A program made the position numbers and the translations under genes. Source: WHSW01 sp963842795 (GTDB lineage: Bacteria; Actinomycetota; Thermoleophilia; Solirubrobacterales; 70-9). Taken from it: DNA of 64,000 bases. A model generated the notes under the pieces. The model did no database searches. It had not been told where the DNA came from and was given only the letters and a program-made list of their open reading frames with translations. The DNA lies in contig CAWJHV010000026.1 of the NCBI GenBank assembly GCA_963842795.1, positions 1-64,000 of the forward strand. Direction: 5' to 3'. Shown in pieces: positions 43,093 through 51,355 of the stretch (position 1 is its first letter; each line of letters opens with the position of its first letter).

Positions 43093-44028
43093 TCAGACTC
43101 GGAACGAGTCGACCGTGAGCTCGAGCCCGCGATCGAGACCGTGGGCGGGCCGCCAGCCGAGCTCGCGCTCGGCGCGCCCCGGCGCGACCGAGCTTCGCCG
43201 GACCTCCCCGAGGCGCGCCTCCGCCCGCTCGGGCTCGAACTCGACGCCGACGATCGCGGCGATCCGGCGGCCGAGCTCGTTGACGCTCACCTCGGTCCCG
43301 GTGCCGATGTTGAACGGGCCGTCTCCGCCGTGGTCGGCGGCGGCGAGGAATGCGGTGGCGACGTCGCCGGCGTAGACGTAGTCGCGGGTCTGCTCGCCGT
43401 CGCCGAACACCTTCGGCTGCTTGCCCGCGAGCAGCGCGGCGCTGAAGATCGCGACCACGCCGCCCTCGCCGTAGGGGTCCTGGCGCGGTCCGTAGACGTT
43501 GCCGGGGCGCAGGGCGACCGCCTCGAACCCGTGCAGCCGGCGGTAGAGCCCGACGTAACCCTCCGCGGCGAGCTTCGACTGGCCGTAGGGGGCGTCGGGA
43601 CGGCAGTCGGCGCGCTCGTCCAGCGGCAGCTCGCGGCCCTCGCCCTCGCCGTAGATCGCGCCTCCGGTGGAGGCGAGGACGAAGCGCTCGACCGCGCCGG
43701 CGCGCGCGGCCTCGAGCAGGTTGATCGTCCCGCCGACGTTCACACCGAGGTCGTGAACGGGATCGGAGACCGAGAGGCGGACGTCGATCTGGGCCGCGAG
43801 ATGGCAGACGAGCTGCGGCCGGAAGTCCTCGAAGACGGCGGCGACCGCGACCGCGTCCGTGACGCTCGCCTCGACCAGCCGGGCGCCGGCCGCGAGCGGC
43901 CCGGCGAGGTTCTCGCGGCGGCCGCTGGAGAGGTCGTCGAGGACGACGACGTCGTCACCGCGGGCGACGAGCGCGTCGACGACGTGCGAACCGATGAACC
44001 CGGCGCCGCCTGTGACCAGGGCTCGCAT
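43093..44028 (-). CDS. NAD-dependent nucleotide-sugar epimerase/dehydratase (GalE-like)
   Basis: A 311-residue extended-SDR protein. NAD-binding ALVTGGAGFIGSHVVDAL, the acidic VVVLDDLSSGRREN, VCHLAAQIDVRLSVSDP, catalytic Thr/Ser in VLASTGGAIYGEG and Tyr-x3-Lys in APYGQSKLAAEG, then LRPGNVYGPRQDPYGEGGVVAIF. The overall layout matches UDP-glucose 4-epimerases of Actinobacteria; related dehydratases cannot be excluded. A TAAGCT hexamer lies 8 nt before the ATG. It is divergent from argS with only 37 bp between starts. It probably supplies UDP-galactose or a similar donor to the local glycosyltransferases. Confidence 0.5.
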   Translation of the reverse strand: MRALVTGGAGFIGSHVVDALVARGDDVVVLDDLSSGRRENLAGPLAAGARLVEASVTDAVAVAAVFEDFRPQLVCHLAAQIDVRLSVSDPVHDLGVNVGGTINLLEAARAGAVERFVLASTGGAIYGEGEGRELPLDERADCRPDAPYGQSKLAAEGYVGLYRRLHGFEAVALRPGNVYGPRQDPYGEGGVVAIFSAALLAGKQPKVFGDGEQTRDYVYAGDVATAFLAAADHGGDGPFNIGTGTEVSVNELGRRIAAIVGVEFEPERAEARLGEVRRSSVAPGRAERELGWRPAHGLDRGLELTVDSFRV

Positions 44029-44036
44029 CGGCGCCG

Positions 44037-44042
44037 AGCTTA
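44037..44042 (-). promoter_or_regulatory. Putative -10 element for the epimerase-GT2 operon (leaderless)
   Basis: TAAGCT on the minus strand, 8 nt before the ATG at 44028. Confidence 0.5.
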
Positions 44043-44052
44043 GTCGCCGCCC

Positions 44053-44058
44053 TAGTAT
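44053..44058 (+). promoter_or_regulatory. Putative -10 element for argS (leaderless)
   Basis: TAGTAT, 7 nt before the GTG at 44066; back-to-back with the epimerase promoter. Confidence 0.5.
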
Positions 44059-44065
44059 CGGGCGC

Positions 44066-45727
44066 GTGAGCACCGCTCCCGCATCCGACCCGATCGCCGA
44101 GCTGCGGGAGGCCGTGCGCGGCGCCACCGCGGCGCTCGACGCCGACCCCGGCGAGAAGCTGAGCCTCGAACGCCCGCCCAAGCCCGAGCTCGGCGACTAC
44201 TCGACCAACGCGGCGATGCTGGTGGCGCCGGCCGCCGGGGCGCCGCCCCGCGAGGTCGCCGAGCGGCTGCGCGCCGAGCTCGACCGGATCCTCGGCACGA
44301 GCGCCGAGCGGATCGAGGTCGCCGGCCCCGGCTTCCTCAACGTCTTCCTCTCCGATCGCTGGCACCGTGAGGCCGTCGGCGAGCTGCTTGCCGTCGGCGG
44401 GCGGCTCGGGGCGAGCGCCAGTGACTCGCCGGAGCGGGTCCTGGTCGAGTTCGTGAGCGCGAACCCGACCGGCCCCGTGACCGCCGCCAGCGGCCGCGGC
44501 GCGGCCTTCGGCGACGCGGTCGCGCGACTGCTCGAGCACAGTGGCCACCGGGTCGAGCGCGAGTACTACCTCAACGACGCCGGTACCCAGGTGCGCAAGT
44601 TCGCGGAGTCGATCGCCGCCCGGATGCGGGGCGCCGAGCCGCCGGCCGACGGCTACGAGGGCGAGTACGTCGCCGAGCTCGCCTCCGACCTCGCGGCCGC
44701 CGGTGCCGGGCCCGACGACGTCGATCGGCTCGAGCGCCTCGGGACCGATGCGATGAAGGATCGGATCCGGGCGACGCTCGAGCGCTTCGGGGTCGAGTTC
44801 GACACCTGGTCGTCGGAGCGGGCGCTGCGCGACTCCGGCCGGGTCGAGCACGCCGTCGACGAGCTCCGCGGCCACGGCCACGTGTACGAGAGCGAGGGCG
44901 CGGTCTGGCTGCGGACGACCGAGTTCGGCGACGACAAGGACCGGGTGCTGATCCGCGCCGACGGCGAGCCGACCTACTTCGCGCCCGACATCGCCTACCA
45001 CCTCGACAAGGTCGAGCGCGGGCACGACCGGCTGATCAACGTGCTCGGCGCCGATCACCACGGCTACGTCGGGCGGATGCGCGCGGCGCTCGCCGCTCTC
45101 GACATCGACCCGGACCGCTTCGAGGCGCTGATCATGCAGATGGTGAGCATCGTCGAGGGCGGCGAGCGGGCGCGGATGTCGAAGCGCCGCGGCGACTTCG
45201 TCACCCTCGACGAGCTGGTCGACGACATCGGGGTCGACGCGACCCGCTTCTTCATCCTCCAGCGCAGCCACGACACCCCGCTCGATCTCGATCTCGACCT
45301 GGCGCGCTCCGCCTCCCAGGAGAACCCCGTCTACTACGTCCAGTACGCGCACGCGCGGGTCGCGAGCATCCTGCGCAAGGCGGCGGCCGAGGGCGTGGTC
45401 GCCGAGGAGGCCGCGATCGCCGCCTCCGGCGCCGGCGAGCCGGCGCTCGGCGCCGCCGCCGAGCCGGCCGAGCGGGCGCTGGTCAGGCGGCTGCTCGAGC
45501 TGCCGGGAGAGGTGCGCGTCGCCGCCGACCGCCGCGCTCCGCACCGCCTCTGCGCCTACGCGATGGCGACCGCCGCCGACTTCCACGCCTTCTACCGCGA
45601 CTGCCGCGTGGTCGGCGCCCCCGAGCCGGGGGCCGAGGCGGCGCGGCTCGGGCTCTGCGTGGCGACGATGCGGACGATCGCGACCACGCTCGGGCTGCTC
45701 GGGGTGAGCGCGCCGGAGCGCATGTAG
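44066..45727 (+). CDS. argS: Arginyl-tRNA synthetase with replaced HIGH motif
   Basis: A 553-residue class I synthetase charging tRNA-Arg. N-terminal Add-1 domain about 1-110, catalytic Rossmann fold about 120-390, and a helical anticodon-binding DALR domain at the C-terminus (APHRLCAYAMATAADFHAFYRDC). Around SANPTGP (131-137) the expected HxGH is instead Thr-Ala-Ala-Ser (139-142), so both catalytic histidines of the HIGH motif are missing. The second motif is present as RMSKRRGDF. Downstream REYYLNDAGTQVRKF, FAPDIAYHLDK and GADHHGYVGRM are normal. As the only argS seen here it is presumably functional. The GTG follows TAGTAT by 7 nt. Confidence 0.5.
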   Translation: MSTAPASDPIAELREAVRGATAALDADPGEKLSLERPPKPELGDYSTNAAMLVAPAAGAPPREVAERLRAELDRILGTSAERIEVAGPGFLNVFLSDRWHREAVGELLAVGGRLGASASDSPERVLVEFVSANPTGPVTAASGRGAAFGDAVARLLEHSGHRVEREYYLNDAGTQVRKFAESIAARMRGAEPPADGYEGEYVAELASDLAAAGAGPDDVDRLERLGTDAMKDRIRATLERFGVEFDTWSSERALRDSGRVEHAVDELRGHGHVYESEGAVWLRTTEFGDDKDRVLIRADGEPTYFAPDIAYHLDKVERGHDRLINVLGADHHGYVGRMRAALAALDIDPDRFEALIMQMVSIVEGGERARMSKRRGDFVTLDELVDDIGVDATRFFILQRSHDTPLDLDLDLARSASQENPVYYVQYAHARVASILRKAAAEGVVAEEAAIAASGAGEPALGAAAEPAERALVRRLLELPGEVRVAADRRAPHRLCAYAMATAADFHAFYRDCRVVGAPEPGAEAARLGLCVATMRTIATTLGLLGVSAPERM

Positions 45728-45733
45728 CCGCTC

Positions 45734-46594
45734 GTGGGACGGCCGGCGGTCAGCATCGTCGTGCCGTTCGAGGGTGCGGCGGAGGAGGCGGAGGCGATGC
45801 TCGCCGGGCTCTCGCGCCTGCACCTGGAGCCGGACGACGAGCTGATCGTCGCCGACAACACCGCCCACGGGGTGGTCCGGCCTCCCGCCGGCGTGGAGGC
45901 CCGGGTCGTGCGGGCGCCGGGGCGCCGCTCGGCCTTCCACGCGCGCAACGCCGGGGCCGCGGTCGCCACCGGGGGCTGGCTGCTGTTCACCGACGCCGAC
46001 TGCGAGCCACCGGCCGACCTGCTCGAGCGGCTCACGGACCCCGAGCCGGGCGAGCGCTGCGGGCTGGTCGCCGGGGAGGCGCAGGGGTCGGAGGCGCAGG
46101 GGGCGCTGCTCGCCCGCTGGGCAAGGTCGCGCCGCGGCCCGATCGCCTCCCATCAGCTCACCCTCGGCCCGCGGCCTGCGGGAACAACCGCGAACCTGCT
46201 CGTCCTGCGCGACGCGTTCGAGGCCGTCGGCGGCTTCTGCGAGGTGCGCTCGGACGCCGACGTGGAGCTCTGCTGGCGGATCCAGGAGCGCGGCTGGGAG
46301 CTCGAGTACCGCCCGTCGGCGGTCGTCGCCCATCGGGACCCCGAGCGCCTGGGCGCCGTCGTCCGCCAGGCGGCCGGCTACGGCGCCGGCCGTCGCTGGC
46401 TGCGGGCCTCCTACGGGCCGGTGGCCCCGGCGCCGCCGCTGGTCCGCCCCCTCGTGCGGGCGCTCGGTGGAGCGCTGGCCTGGGCGCTCACCCTGCGCCT
46501 CGAGCGCGCCGCGTTCAAGCTCGTCGACGGGGCCGTGGCGGCGGCCAGCTGGTGGGGCTACCGGTTCGGCGACAACCGCGCGCGAGTGGTCTAG
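45734..46594 (+). CDS. GT2-family glycosyltransferase
   Basis: A 286-residue GT-A transferase. It has PAVSIVVPFEGAAEEAEAML, a reduced nucleotide loop DELIVADNTAHGV, HARNAGAAVATGGWLLFTDADCEPP with the DxD (DAD) metal site, and DADVELCWRIQERGWELEY as the base region. A C-terminal amphipathic/hydrophobic tail follows. It starts 6 bp after argS and is probably read through from it. It ends tail-to-tail with the next GT2 gene, sharing CTAG as both stops. Confidence 0.5.
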   Translation: MGRPAVSIVVPFEGAAEEAEAMLAGLSRLHLEPDDELIVADNTAHGVVRPPAGVEARVVRAPGRRSAFHARNAGAAVATGGWLLFTDADCEPPADLLERLTDPEPGERCGLVAGEAQGSEAQGALLARWARSRRGPIASHQLTLGPRPAGTTANLLVLRDAFEAVGGFCEVRSDADVELCWRIQERGWELEYRPSAVVAHRDPERLGAVVRQAAGYGAGRRWLRASYGPVAPAPPLVRPLVRALGGALAWALTLRLERAAFKLVDGAVAAASWWGYRFGDNRARVV

Positions 46595-47556
46595 AGCATC
46601 GGCGTCCGGGTGCGCACCGCCGCCCGGGCGACGGCGGCGACCTCGATCAGGTCGTGGAGGACGAAGTAGGGGGCCAGCAGCGGCCCGCCGCCCTCGACCC
46701 GCCCGCGGGCCCACACGTCGCGCAGGTACGGATAGGCGAGCCAGGCTCGGACCGCGTGCCAGCGGGTGGGCAGGACGACGGCGACCAGGGCTCTGAAGAG
46801 GAGCCAGTGGATCCGCTTCCAGAAGATCCCGAAGCGAAAGCTCTGGCGCCGGAGCTCGCGGTGACGGGCATAGGCGGTCATCGGCGTCGTCCAGCGCGCC
46901 GCGAGGCGCAGCTTGCCCAGCGGGCCGAGGTCTTCGACGGCGTGGTGGACGAGCGCCTCGGCGCAGAACTGCGGCCGCGCCCCCGCCTCGATCGCCCGCC
47001 AGGCGAGGTCGCAGTCCTCGCCGCCCGGCTCGCGGCCGAAGGTGCGCACGTCGAAGCCGCCGATGCGCTCCAGCAGCTCGCGCGGGTAGACGATGTTGCA
47101 GGTCGGGAACGAGAGGTCGAGCTCCGCCACCGAGATCGTGTGCGAGAACGGGCCCCGGTCGCCGATCTCGGCCGGGTTCGGCAGCGTCCGGCCCTGGACG
47201 AAGCAGCCCGGGTCGGCGAGCGCCGCGCGCTCGGCCGCGGCCAGCCACCCCGGCGCCGGCGCGCAATCGTCGTCGGTGAACGCGACCAGGTCGGCGGCGG
47301 TGACGCGCCAGCCCTCGTCGCGCGCGGTCGCCGGCCCGGCGGCGCGCGGGCGGGCGATCACCCGCAGCGGCAGGTCGCCGCGCGCCCGCTCGGCGGCGAG
47401 CAGCTCGCCGGTCGACGCGGGGGAGCCGTCGGCGACCACGACGACCTCGTCGGCCGCACGCTCCTGCGCGGCGAGCGCCCGCAGCAGCTGCGCGAGCCGG
47501 GCCGGGCGATCGTGCGTCGCGACGACGACGGCGATCGTCGTTCTCACTGACGGCAT
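46591..47556 (-). CDS. GT2-family glycosyltransferase (paralogue of 47581-48531)
   Basis: A 321-residue GT-A transferase. It contains RTTIAVVVATHDRPARLAQLL, EVVVVADGSPAST, LVAFTDDDCAPAPGWL (metal-binding DDD), FVQGRTLPNPAEIG, FPTCNIVYPRELLERIGGFD and PGGEDCDLAWRAIEAGA (catalytic ED). A membrane-binding helical tail follows. The long open frame upstream is not needed: the ATG at 47556 begins just before the GT-A fold, and an AT-rich TTTACT hexamer lies 7 nt upstream. It is divergent from its closest relative, with 24 bp between the two starts. Confidence 0.5.
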   Translation of the reverse strand: MPSVRTTIAVVVATHDRPARLAQLLRALAAQERAADEVVVVADGSPASTGELLAAERARGDLPLRVIARPRAAGPATARDEGWRVTAADLVAFTDDDCAPAPGWLAAAERAALADPGCFVQGRTLPNPAEIGDRGPFSHTISVAELDLSFPTCNIVYPRELLERIGGFDVRTFGREPGGEDCDLAWRAIEAGARPQFCAEALVHHAVEDLGPLGKLRLAARWTTPMTAYARHRELRRQSFRFGIFWKRIHWLLFRALVAVVLPTRWHAVRAWLAYPYLRDVWARGRVEGGGPLLAPYFVLHDLIEVAAVARAAVRTRTPML

Positions 47557-47565
47557 GCCTACCAG

Positions 47566-47571
47566 TAAATT
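47566..47571 (+). promoter_or_regulatory. Overlapping divergent -10 elements between GT2 paralogues
   Basis: On the plus strand TAAATT ends 9 nt before the GTG at 47581. On the minus strand TTTACT (positions 47569-47564) ends 7 nt before the ATG at 47556. Both lie in one AT-rich island and would compete. Confidence 0.5.
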
Positions 47572-47580
47572 GCCTGCGCC

Positions 47581-48531
47581 GTGGGCGCGACGGCTCCCGA
47601 GATTGCGGTGGTCATCCCCACCCGCGGGAGGGAGGCGCGGCTTGCGTTCGCACTGGAGTCGCTCGCCGGCCAGCTCGAGCCGGAGCGGTTCGAGGTGGTG
47701 GTCGTCCGCGACGCCGACGCGGTCGAGCCCCTGGCGATACCTCCGCCGCGGATCCGGGTCCGCTACCTGGCCCTGCCCGGGGTCGCCGGCCCGACCGCGA
47801 AGCGCAACCTCGGCTGGGGCGCGACCGAGGCGCCCCTGATCGCGTTCACCGACGACGACTGCCGCGCCGCTCCGGGGTGGCTCGAGGCCCTGCTCGGCGC
47901 CGCCGCGGGCCCGCGCGTGTTCCTCCAGGGCCGCACCGCGCCCGACCCCGACGAGCGCCAGCTGCTCCACGGGCTCGCGCGCAGCGTCGACGTGCCCGCT
48001 CCCGGCGGCTGGTTCGAGACCTGCAACATGGCCTATCCGCGGGAGCTGCTCGAGCGGCTCGGCGGCTTCGACGAGGCCTACGACTTCGGCGGCGAGGACA
48101 CCGACCTCGCCTGGCGGGCGATCGAGTCGGGGGCGGAGCCCCGGTTCGTCGGCGAGGCGCTCGTCTGGCACGCGGTGATCTCACGGACCTTCCGCCAGGC
48201 GCTCTCGGAGGCGGCGCGCTGGCGCGACCTGCCGGCGGTCGTCGCCCGGCACCCGGGCCTCCACGACTCGCTTCATCGCCGCCATTTCTGGAACCGCGAG
48301 CACATGACGCTCGCGGTCGCGATCGCCGGCCTCGCCCTCGCGCGCCGCTCGCTGCCGCTCGCCGCCCTCGCGACGGTCCCCTACCTGGCCGCGCGGCTCA
48401 ACTGGCGCCAGCCGCATCCGCGCCGGCTCGCGCGCGGGCTCGCAACCATGCCGCTGTTCGCCGCCCTCGACGCGACCGAGATCGCCGCCCGGCTGCCGTC
48501 GGCGGTTCGCAACAGGGTCGCGGTGATCTGA
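47581..48531 (+). CDS. GT2-family glycosyltransferase (paralogue of 46591-47556)
   Basis: A 316-residue GT-A transferase. It has EIAVVIPTRGREARLAFAL, RFEVVVVRDADAVEPL, GPTAKRNLGWGATEAPLIAFTDDDC, VFLQGRTAPDPDERQL, ETCNMAYPRELLERLGGFD and GGEDTDLAWRAIESGAEPRF. The series of shared blocks with the divergent neighbour shows a local duplication followed by inversion. The C-terminus carries hydrophobic helices (HMTLAVAIAGLALARRSLPL). The GTG follows TAAATT by 9 nt, and the GT4 gene starts 8 bp downstream. Confidence 0.5.
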   Translation: MGATAPEIAVVIPTRGREARLAFALESLAGQLEPERFEVVVVRDADAVEPLAIPPPRIRVRYLALPGVAGPTAKRNLGWGATEAPLIAFTDDDCRAAPGWLEALLGAAAGPRVFLQGRTAPDPDERQLLHGLARSVDVPAPGGWFETCNMAYPRELLERLGGFDEAYDFGGEDTDLAWRAIESGAEPRFVGEALVWHAVISRTFRQALSEAARWRDLPAVVARHPGLHDSLHRRHFWNREHMTLAVAIAGLALARRSLPLAALATVPYLAARLNWRQPHPRRLARGLATMPLFAALDATEIAARLPSAVRNRVAVI

Positions 48532-48539
48532 GGCGGATC

Positions 48540-49613
48540 GTGAGGATCGCCCTGCTTCATCCGACGTACTGGCCGGAGGTCCGGCGCGGCTCCGAGCGGC
48601 TCGCCCACGACCTCGCCGCGGCGCTCGCCGGCCGCGGCCACGAGGTCACCCTGCTGACCACGCACGCCGGTGCGCGCGCCGACACGCGCGAGAACGGCTT
48701 CCGCGTCGTCCGCGGGCGCCGGGTCCCGGCGCTGCCCGGGATGCACTGGTACGACGAGTACGCCGGCGCGATCCCGGCCACCCTCGCCGGGCTCCTGCGC
48801 GGCGATTACGAGCTCGCGCACGCGCTCTACCCGGTCGACGGTTGGACCGCGAGGCAGGCGTCGCGGCTCGGCGGCCCGCCGTACGTGCTCTCGATCCACG
48901 GCGTCGTCAACCGCGAGTACCTCGTCCGGCGCCGCCACCGGCTCGAGATGCTGAAGGCGGCGGCCGACGGCGCCGCCGCCGTCAGCGCGCTCTCCGAGGC
49001 GGCGGCCGAGCCGCTGCGCCGGTACGCGCTCGCCGATCCGGCGATCCTCCCGGGCGGCGTGACGCTCGCCGACTACGCCGGGCCGGTCGAGCGCCCGGCG
49101 CCGCCGGTGCTGCTCTGCCCGGCCTCGCTCGCCGACCCACGCAAGCGCGGCGCGCTGCTCGCCGAGGGGTTCGGGCTCCTCCGGGCCGAGGTGCCCGGCG
49201 CCCGGCTGGTGCTCGCGGGCGACCCGGGCGCGCTCGCGGGCGGGGCGGGGATCGAGGTCGCGACCGCGGCCGGCACCGCGGAGCTCGCCGCCGCCTACCG
49301 GGGCGCCTCGGCGACCGTGCTGCCCTCCGACGACGAGGCGTTCGGCCTGGTGCTGGTCGAGTCGCTTGCCGCGGGGACGCCGGTGGTCGCTGCGCGCTCC
49401 GGCGCGTGCCCGGAGATCGTCGACGACGAGCGGGTCGGGCGCCTGTTCGAGCCCGGCGACCCGCGCGACCTCGCACGCGCGCTCGGCGAGGCGCTCGCGC
49501 TCGCGGCCGACCCGGCGACCGCCGACGCCTGTCGCGCGCACGCGCGGCGCTGGGACTGGTCGCGGGTGGTGGAGCGCTACGAGGCGCTCTACGCGACGGC
49601 CCTGGGTCGCTGA
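48540..49613 (+). CDS. GT4-family glycosyltransferase
   Basis: A 357-residue GT-B transferase. It starts VRIALLHPTYWPEVRRGSERL and contains HEVTLLTTHAG, PYVLSIHGVVNREYL, a short donor domain beginning PPVLLCPASLADPRKRGALL, and ATVLPSDDEAFGLVLVESLAAGTPVVA with the EX7E motif. The GTG lies 8 bp after the GT2 stop, with weak purine-rich sequence before it, so it is probably an operon member. The 3' end overlaps the convergent, frameshifted methyltransferase gene by 25 bp. Confidence 0.5.
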   Translation: MRIALLHPTYWPEVRRGSERLAHDLAAALAGRGHEVTLLTTHAGARADTRENGFRVVRGRRVPALPGMHWYDEYAGAIPATLAGLLRGDYELAHALYPVDGWTARQASRLGGPPYVLSIHGVVNREYLVRRRHRLEMLKAAADGAAAVSALSEAAAEPLRRYALADPAILPGGVTLADYAGPVERPAPPVLLCPASLADPRKRGALLAEGFGLLRAEVPGARLVLAGDPGALAGGAGIEVATAAGTAELAAAYRGASATVLPSDDEAFGLVLVESLAAGTPVVAARSGACPEIVDDERVGRLFEPGDPRDLARALGEALALAADPATADACRAHARRWDWSRVVERYEALYATALGR

Positions 49614-50315
49614 GCGCGGAGGCGGACGAAGCAGAACTGGGTCCCGGCGCCGACCGTCCGCTCGAGCTCGAGCCCGGCCTCGCCGGCGACCGACTCGAGC
49701 TCGGCGAGGTCGACCGCCGAGCCCCGCCACGCCTCATGGCCCTGCCCGCGGGGCCCGCGCCCGCGGGCGGCTCGGAGCCAGGTCCGGGCGCGGGCGGCCG
49801 GGGACGGGCGACGGTGGATCTCGGGCGAGTTCGATACCTGGAACCCCGCCCAGCCCCCGGGGCGCAGAACGCGGCCGATCTCGCGCGACGTAGCCGAGCG
49901 CGATCGCGGGGTCGGGGAGGTGCTGGAAGACGACGTGGGAGAAGCAGGCGTCGGCGCTGCGGTCGGCGATCGGGGCCAGCGTGGTGCCGTCGCCGAGCAG
50001 CCACTCGACGTTGGCGAGCTCGGGGTTGTGGGCACGGGCGAGCTCGAGCATCCGCGGCGAGACGTCGAGCGCCCGCACCGAGCCGCAGCGGGCCGCCAGC
50101 GCCCGGGTCATGCGCCCGATCCCGCAGCCGATCTCGACCAGCTCGTCGCTCGGCCGCAGCTCGAGCCCGAGCACGCCGAGGATCTCGTCGACCAGCCGCT
50201 CGCCGTCGCGCCAGAACTCGTCGGTGTCCGGATCGCCGTAGGCGAGCCGGTTGTCGACGAAGTAGTACGGGTCCTCGGCGGCGCGCGCATCCCAGAAGTC
50301 GCGCATCTCGGTCAT
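49589..50315 (-). pseudogene. Class I SAM methyltransferase, one frameshift
   Basis: A Methyltransf_11-type enzyme of about 240 residues split by a single-base shift near 49880-49892. Frame one (50315 to about 49890) gives MRDFWDARAAEDPYYFVDN, DELVEIGCGIGRMTRALAAR and SHVVFQHLPDPAIALGYV. Frame two (about 49890 to 49589) continues REIGRVLRPGGWAGFQVSN and ends GAGTQFCFVRLRAQRP. The sequence carries one base too many relative to an intact frame. No homopolymer is obvious at the junction. An assembly error or recent inactivation are both possible. A CATACT hexamer lies 7 nt before the ATG. Confidence 0.5.
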
Positions 50316-50336
50316 CCGGCCGAGTATGTCTGCCGC

Positions 50337-50342
50337 TAGCTT
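50337..50342 (+). promoter_or_regulatory. Putative -10 element for the GT2 gene (leaderless)
   Basis: TAGCTT, 9 nt before the GTG at 50352. Confidence 0.5.
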
Positions 50343-50351
50343 GTCGTCGCC

Positions 50352-51293
50352 GTGGTCGCCGCGAGCGTCATCGTCCCCGCCCGCAACGCCGCCGCGACCC
50401 TCGGCGCCACGCTCGACGCCCTCGCGGCTCAGGAGACGGACGCCGAGTTCGAGGTGATCGTGGTCGACGACGGCTCCACCGACGAGACCGCGGCGGTGGT
50501 CGAACGGGCGCCCCTGGACGTCCGCCTGGTGCGCGAGCGCGGCGTCGGCCCCGGCCCGGCCCGCAACGCCGGGGTGGCGGTGGCCGCCGGCGAGGCGCTC
50601 GCGTTCACCGACGCCGACTGCGTCCCGACCCCCGGCTGGCTGGCCGCCGGGCTCGAGGCGCTCGCCGGCGCCGACCTCGTCCAGGGTGCGGTCCACGCCG
50701 ATCCGCTGACCGCGGCGGGACCGTTCGACCGCACCGTCTGGGTCGTCGGCGAGGCCGGGCTCTACGAGTGCGCGAGCCTGTTCTGCGCCCGGTCGCTCTT
50801 CGACCGCCTCGGCGGGTTCGAGGACTGGCTCGGGGCGCGGCTCGGCAAGCCGCTCGCCGAGGACGCCTGGTTCGGCTGGCGCGCGCGGCGCGCGGGCGCG
50901 CGGACCCGGTTCGCCGACGCGGCGCTCGTCTACCACGCCGTGTTCCGCCGCGGGGCGCTCGAGTTCGTCGCCGAGCGGGCCCGGCTCGTCTACTTCCCCG
51001 CGATCGCGCGCCGGATGCCGGAGCTGCGCGACTCTGCGTTCTTCGCCCGCGCCTTCCTCTCGCGCCGCTCCGCCGCCTTCGACGCGGCGATGGCGGGAGC
51101 CGGCGCGAGCCTCGCGCTGCGCTCGCGGGCGCCGCTGGTCGCGGCGCTGCCCTGGCTCTGGATGGTCGCCGCCGAGGCGCGGCCGTGGGGTCGCCGCGCG
51201 CCGCTGGTCGCCGCGGCCGGGGCGACGGCCGACCTGGTGGGCGCCGGCGCGCTCGCGATCGGCAGCGCCCGCGCCCGCTCGGTGCTGATCTGA
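50352..51293 (+). CDS. GT2-family glycosyltransferase
   Basis: A 313-residue GT-A transferase with a very clear fold: ASVIVPARNAAATLGATLDAL, FEVIVVDDGSTDETAAVV, GPGPARNAGVAVAAGEALAFTDADCVPTP (DAD metal site), ECASLFCARSLFDRLGGFED and LAEDAWFGWRARRAGA (catalytic ED). The hydrophobic C-terminal region has about two helices. The GTG follows TAGCTT by 9 nt. The sugar donor is not predictable. Confidence 0.5.
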   Translation: MVAASVIVPARNAAATLGATLDALAAQETDAEFEVIVVDDGSTDETAAVVERAPLDVRLVRERGVGPGPARNAGVAVAAGEALAFTDADCVPTPGWLAAGLEALAGADLVQGAVHADPLTAAGPFDRTVWVVGEAGLYECASLFCARSLFDRLGGFEDWLGARLGKPLAEDAWFGWRARRAGARTRFADAALVYHAVFRRGALEFVAERARLVYFPAIARRMPELRDSAFFARAFLSRRSAAFDAAMAGAGASLALRSRAPLVAALPWLWMVAAEARPWGRRAPLVAAAGATADLVGAGALAIGSARARSVLI

Positions 51294-51355
51294 GCTCGGC
51301 CAAGCGCGACATTTGCTCTTCGCCGTAACTTCTTTGCCCAGCCGGCCATAGGCAG

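Noticed and set aside
43955..47266. A very long (over 1100 codons) minus-strand open frame across argS and two GT2 genes
   Set aside because: It is antisense to well-supported coding regions and its translation is Arg/Pro/Gly-rich low complexity. Long spurious frames are expected at this GC content; only its upstream-most part coincides with a real GT2 region, which is read in that gene's own frame.
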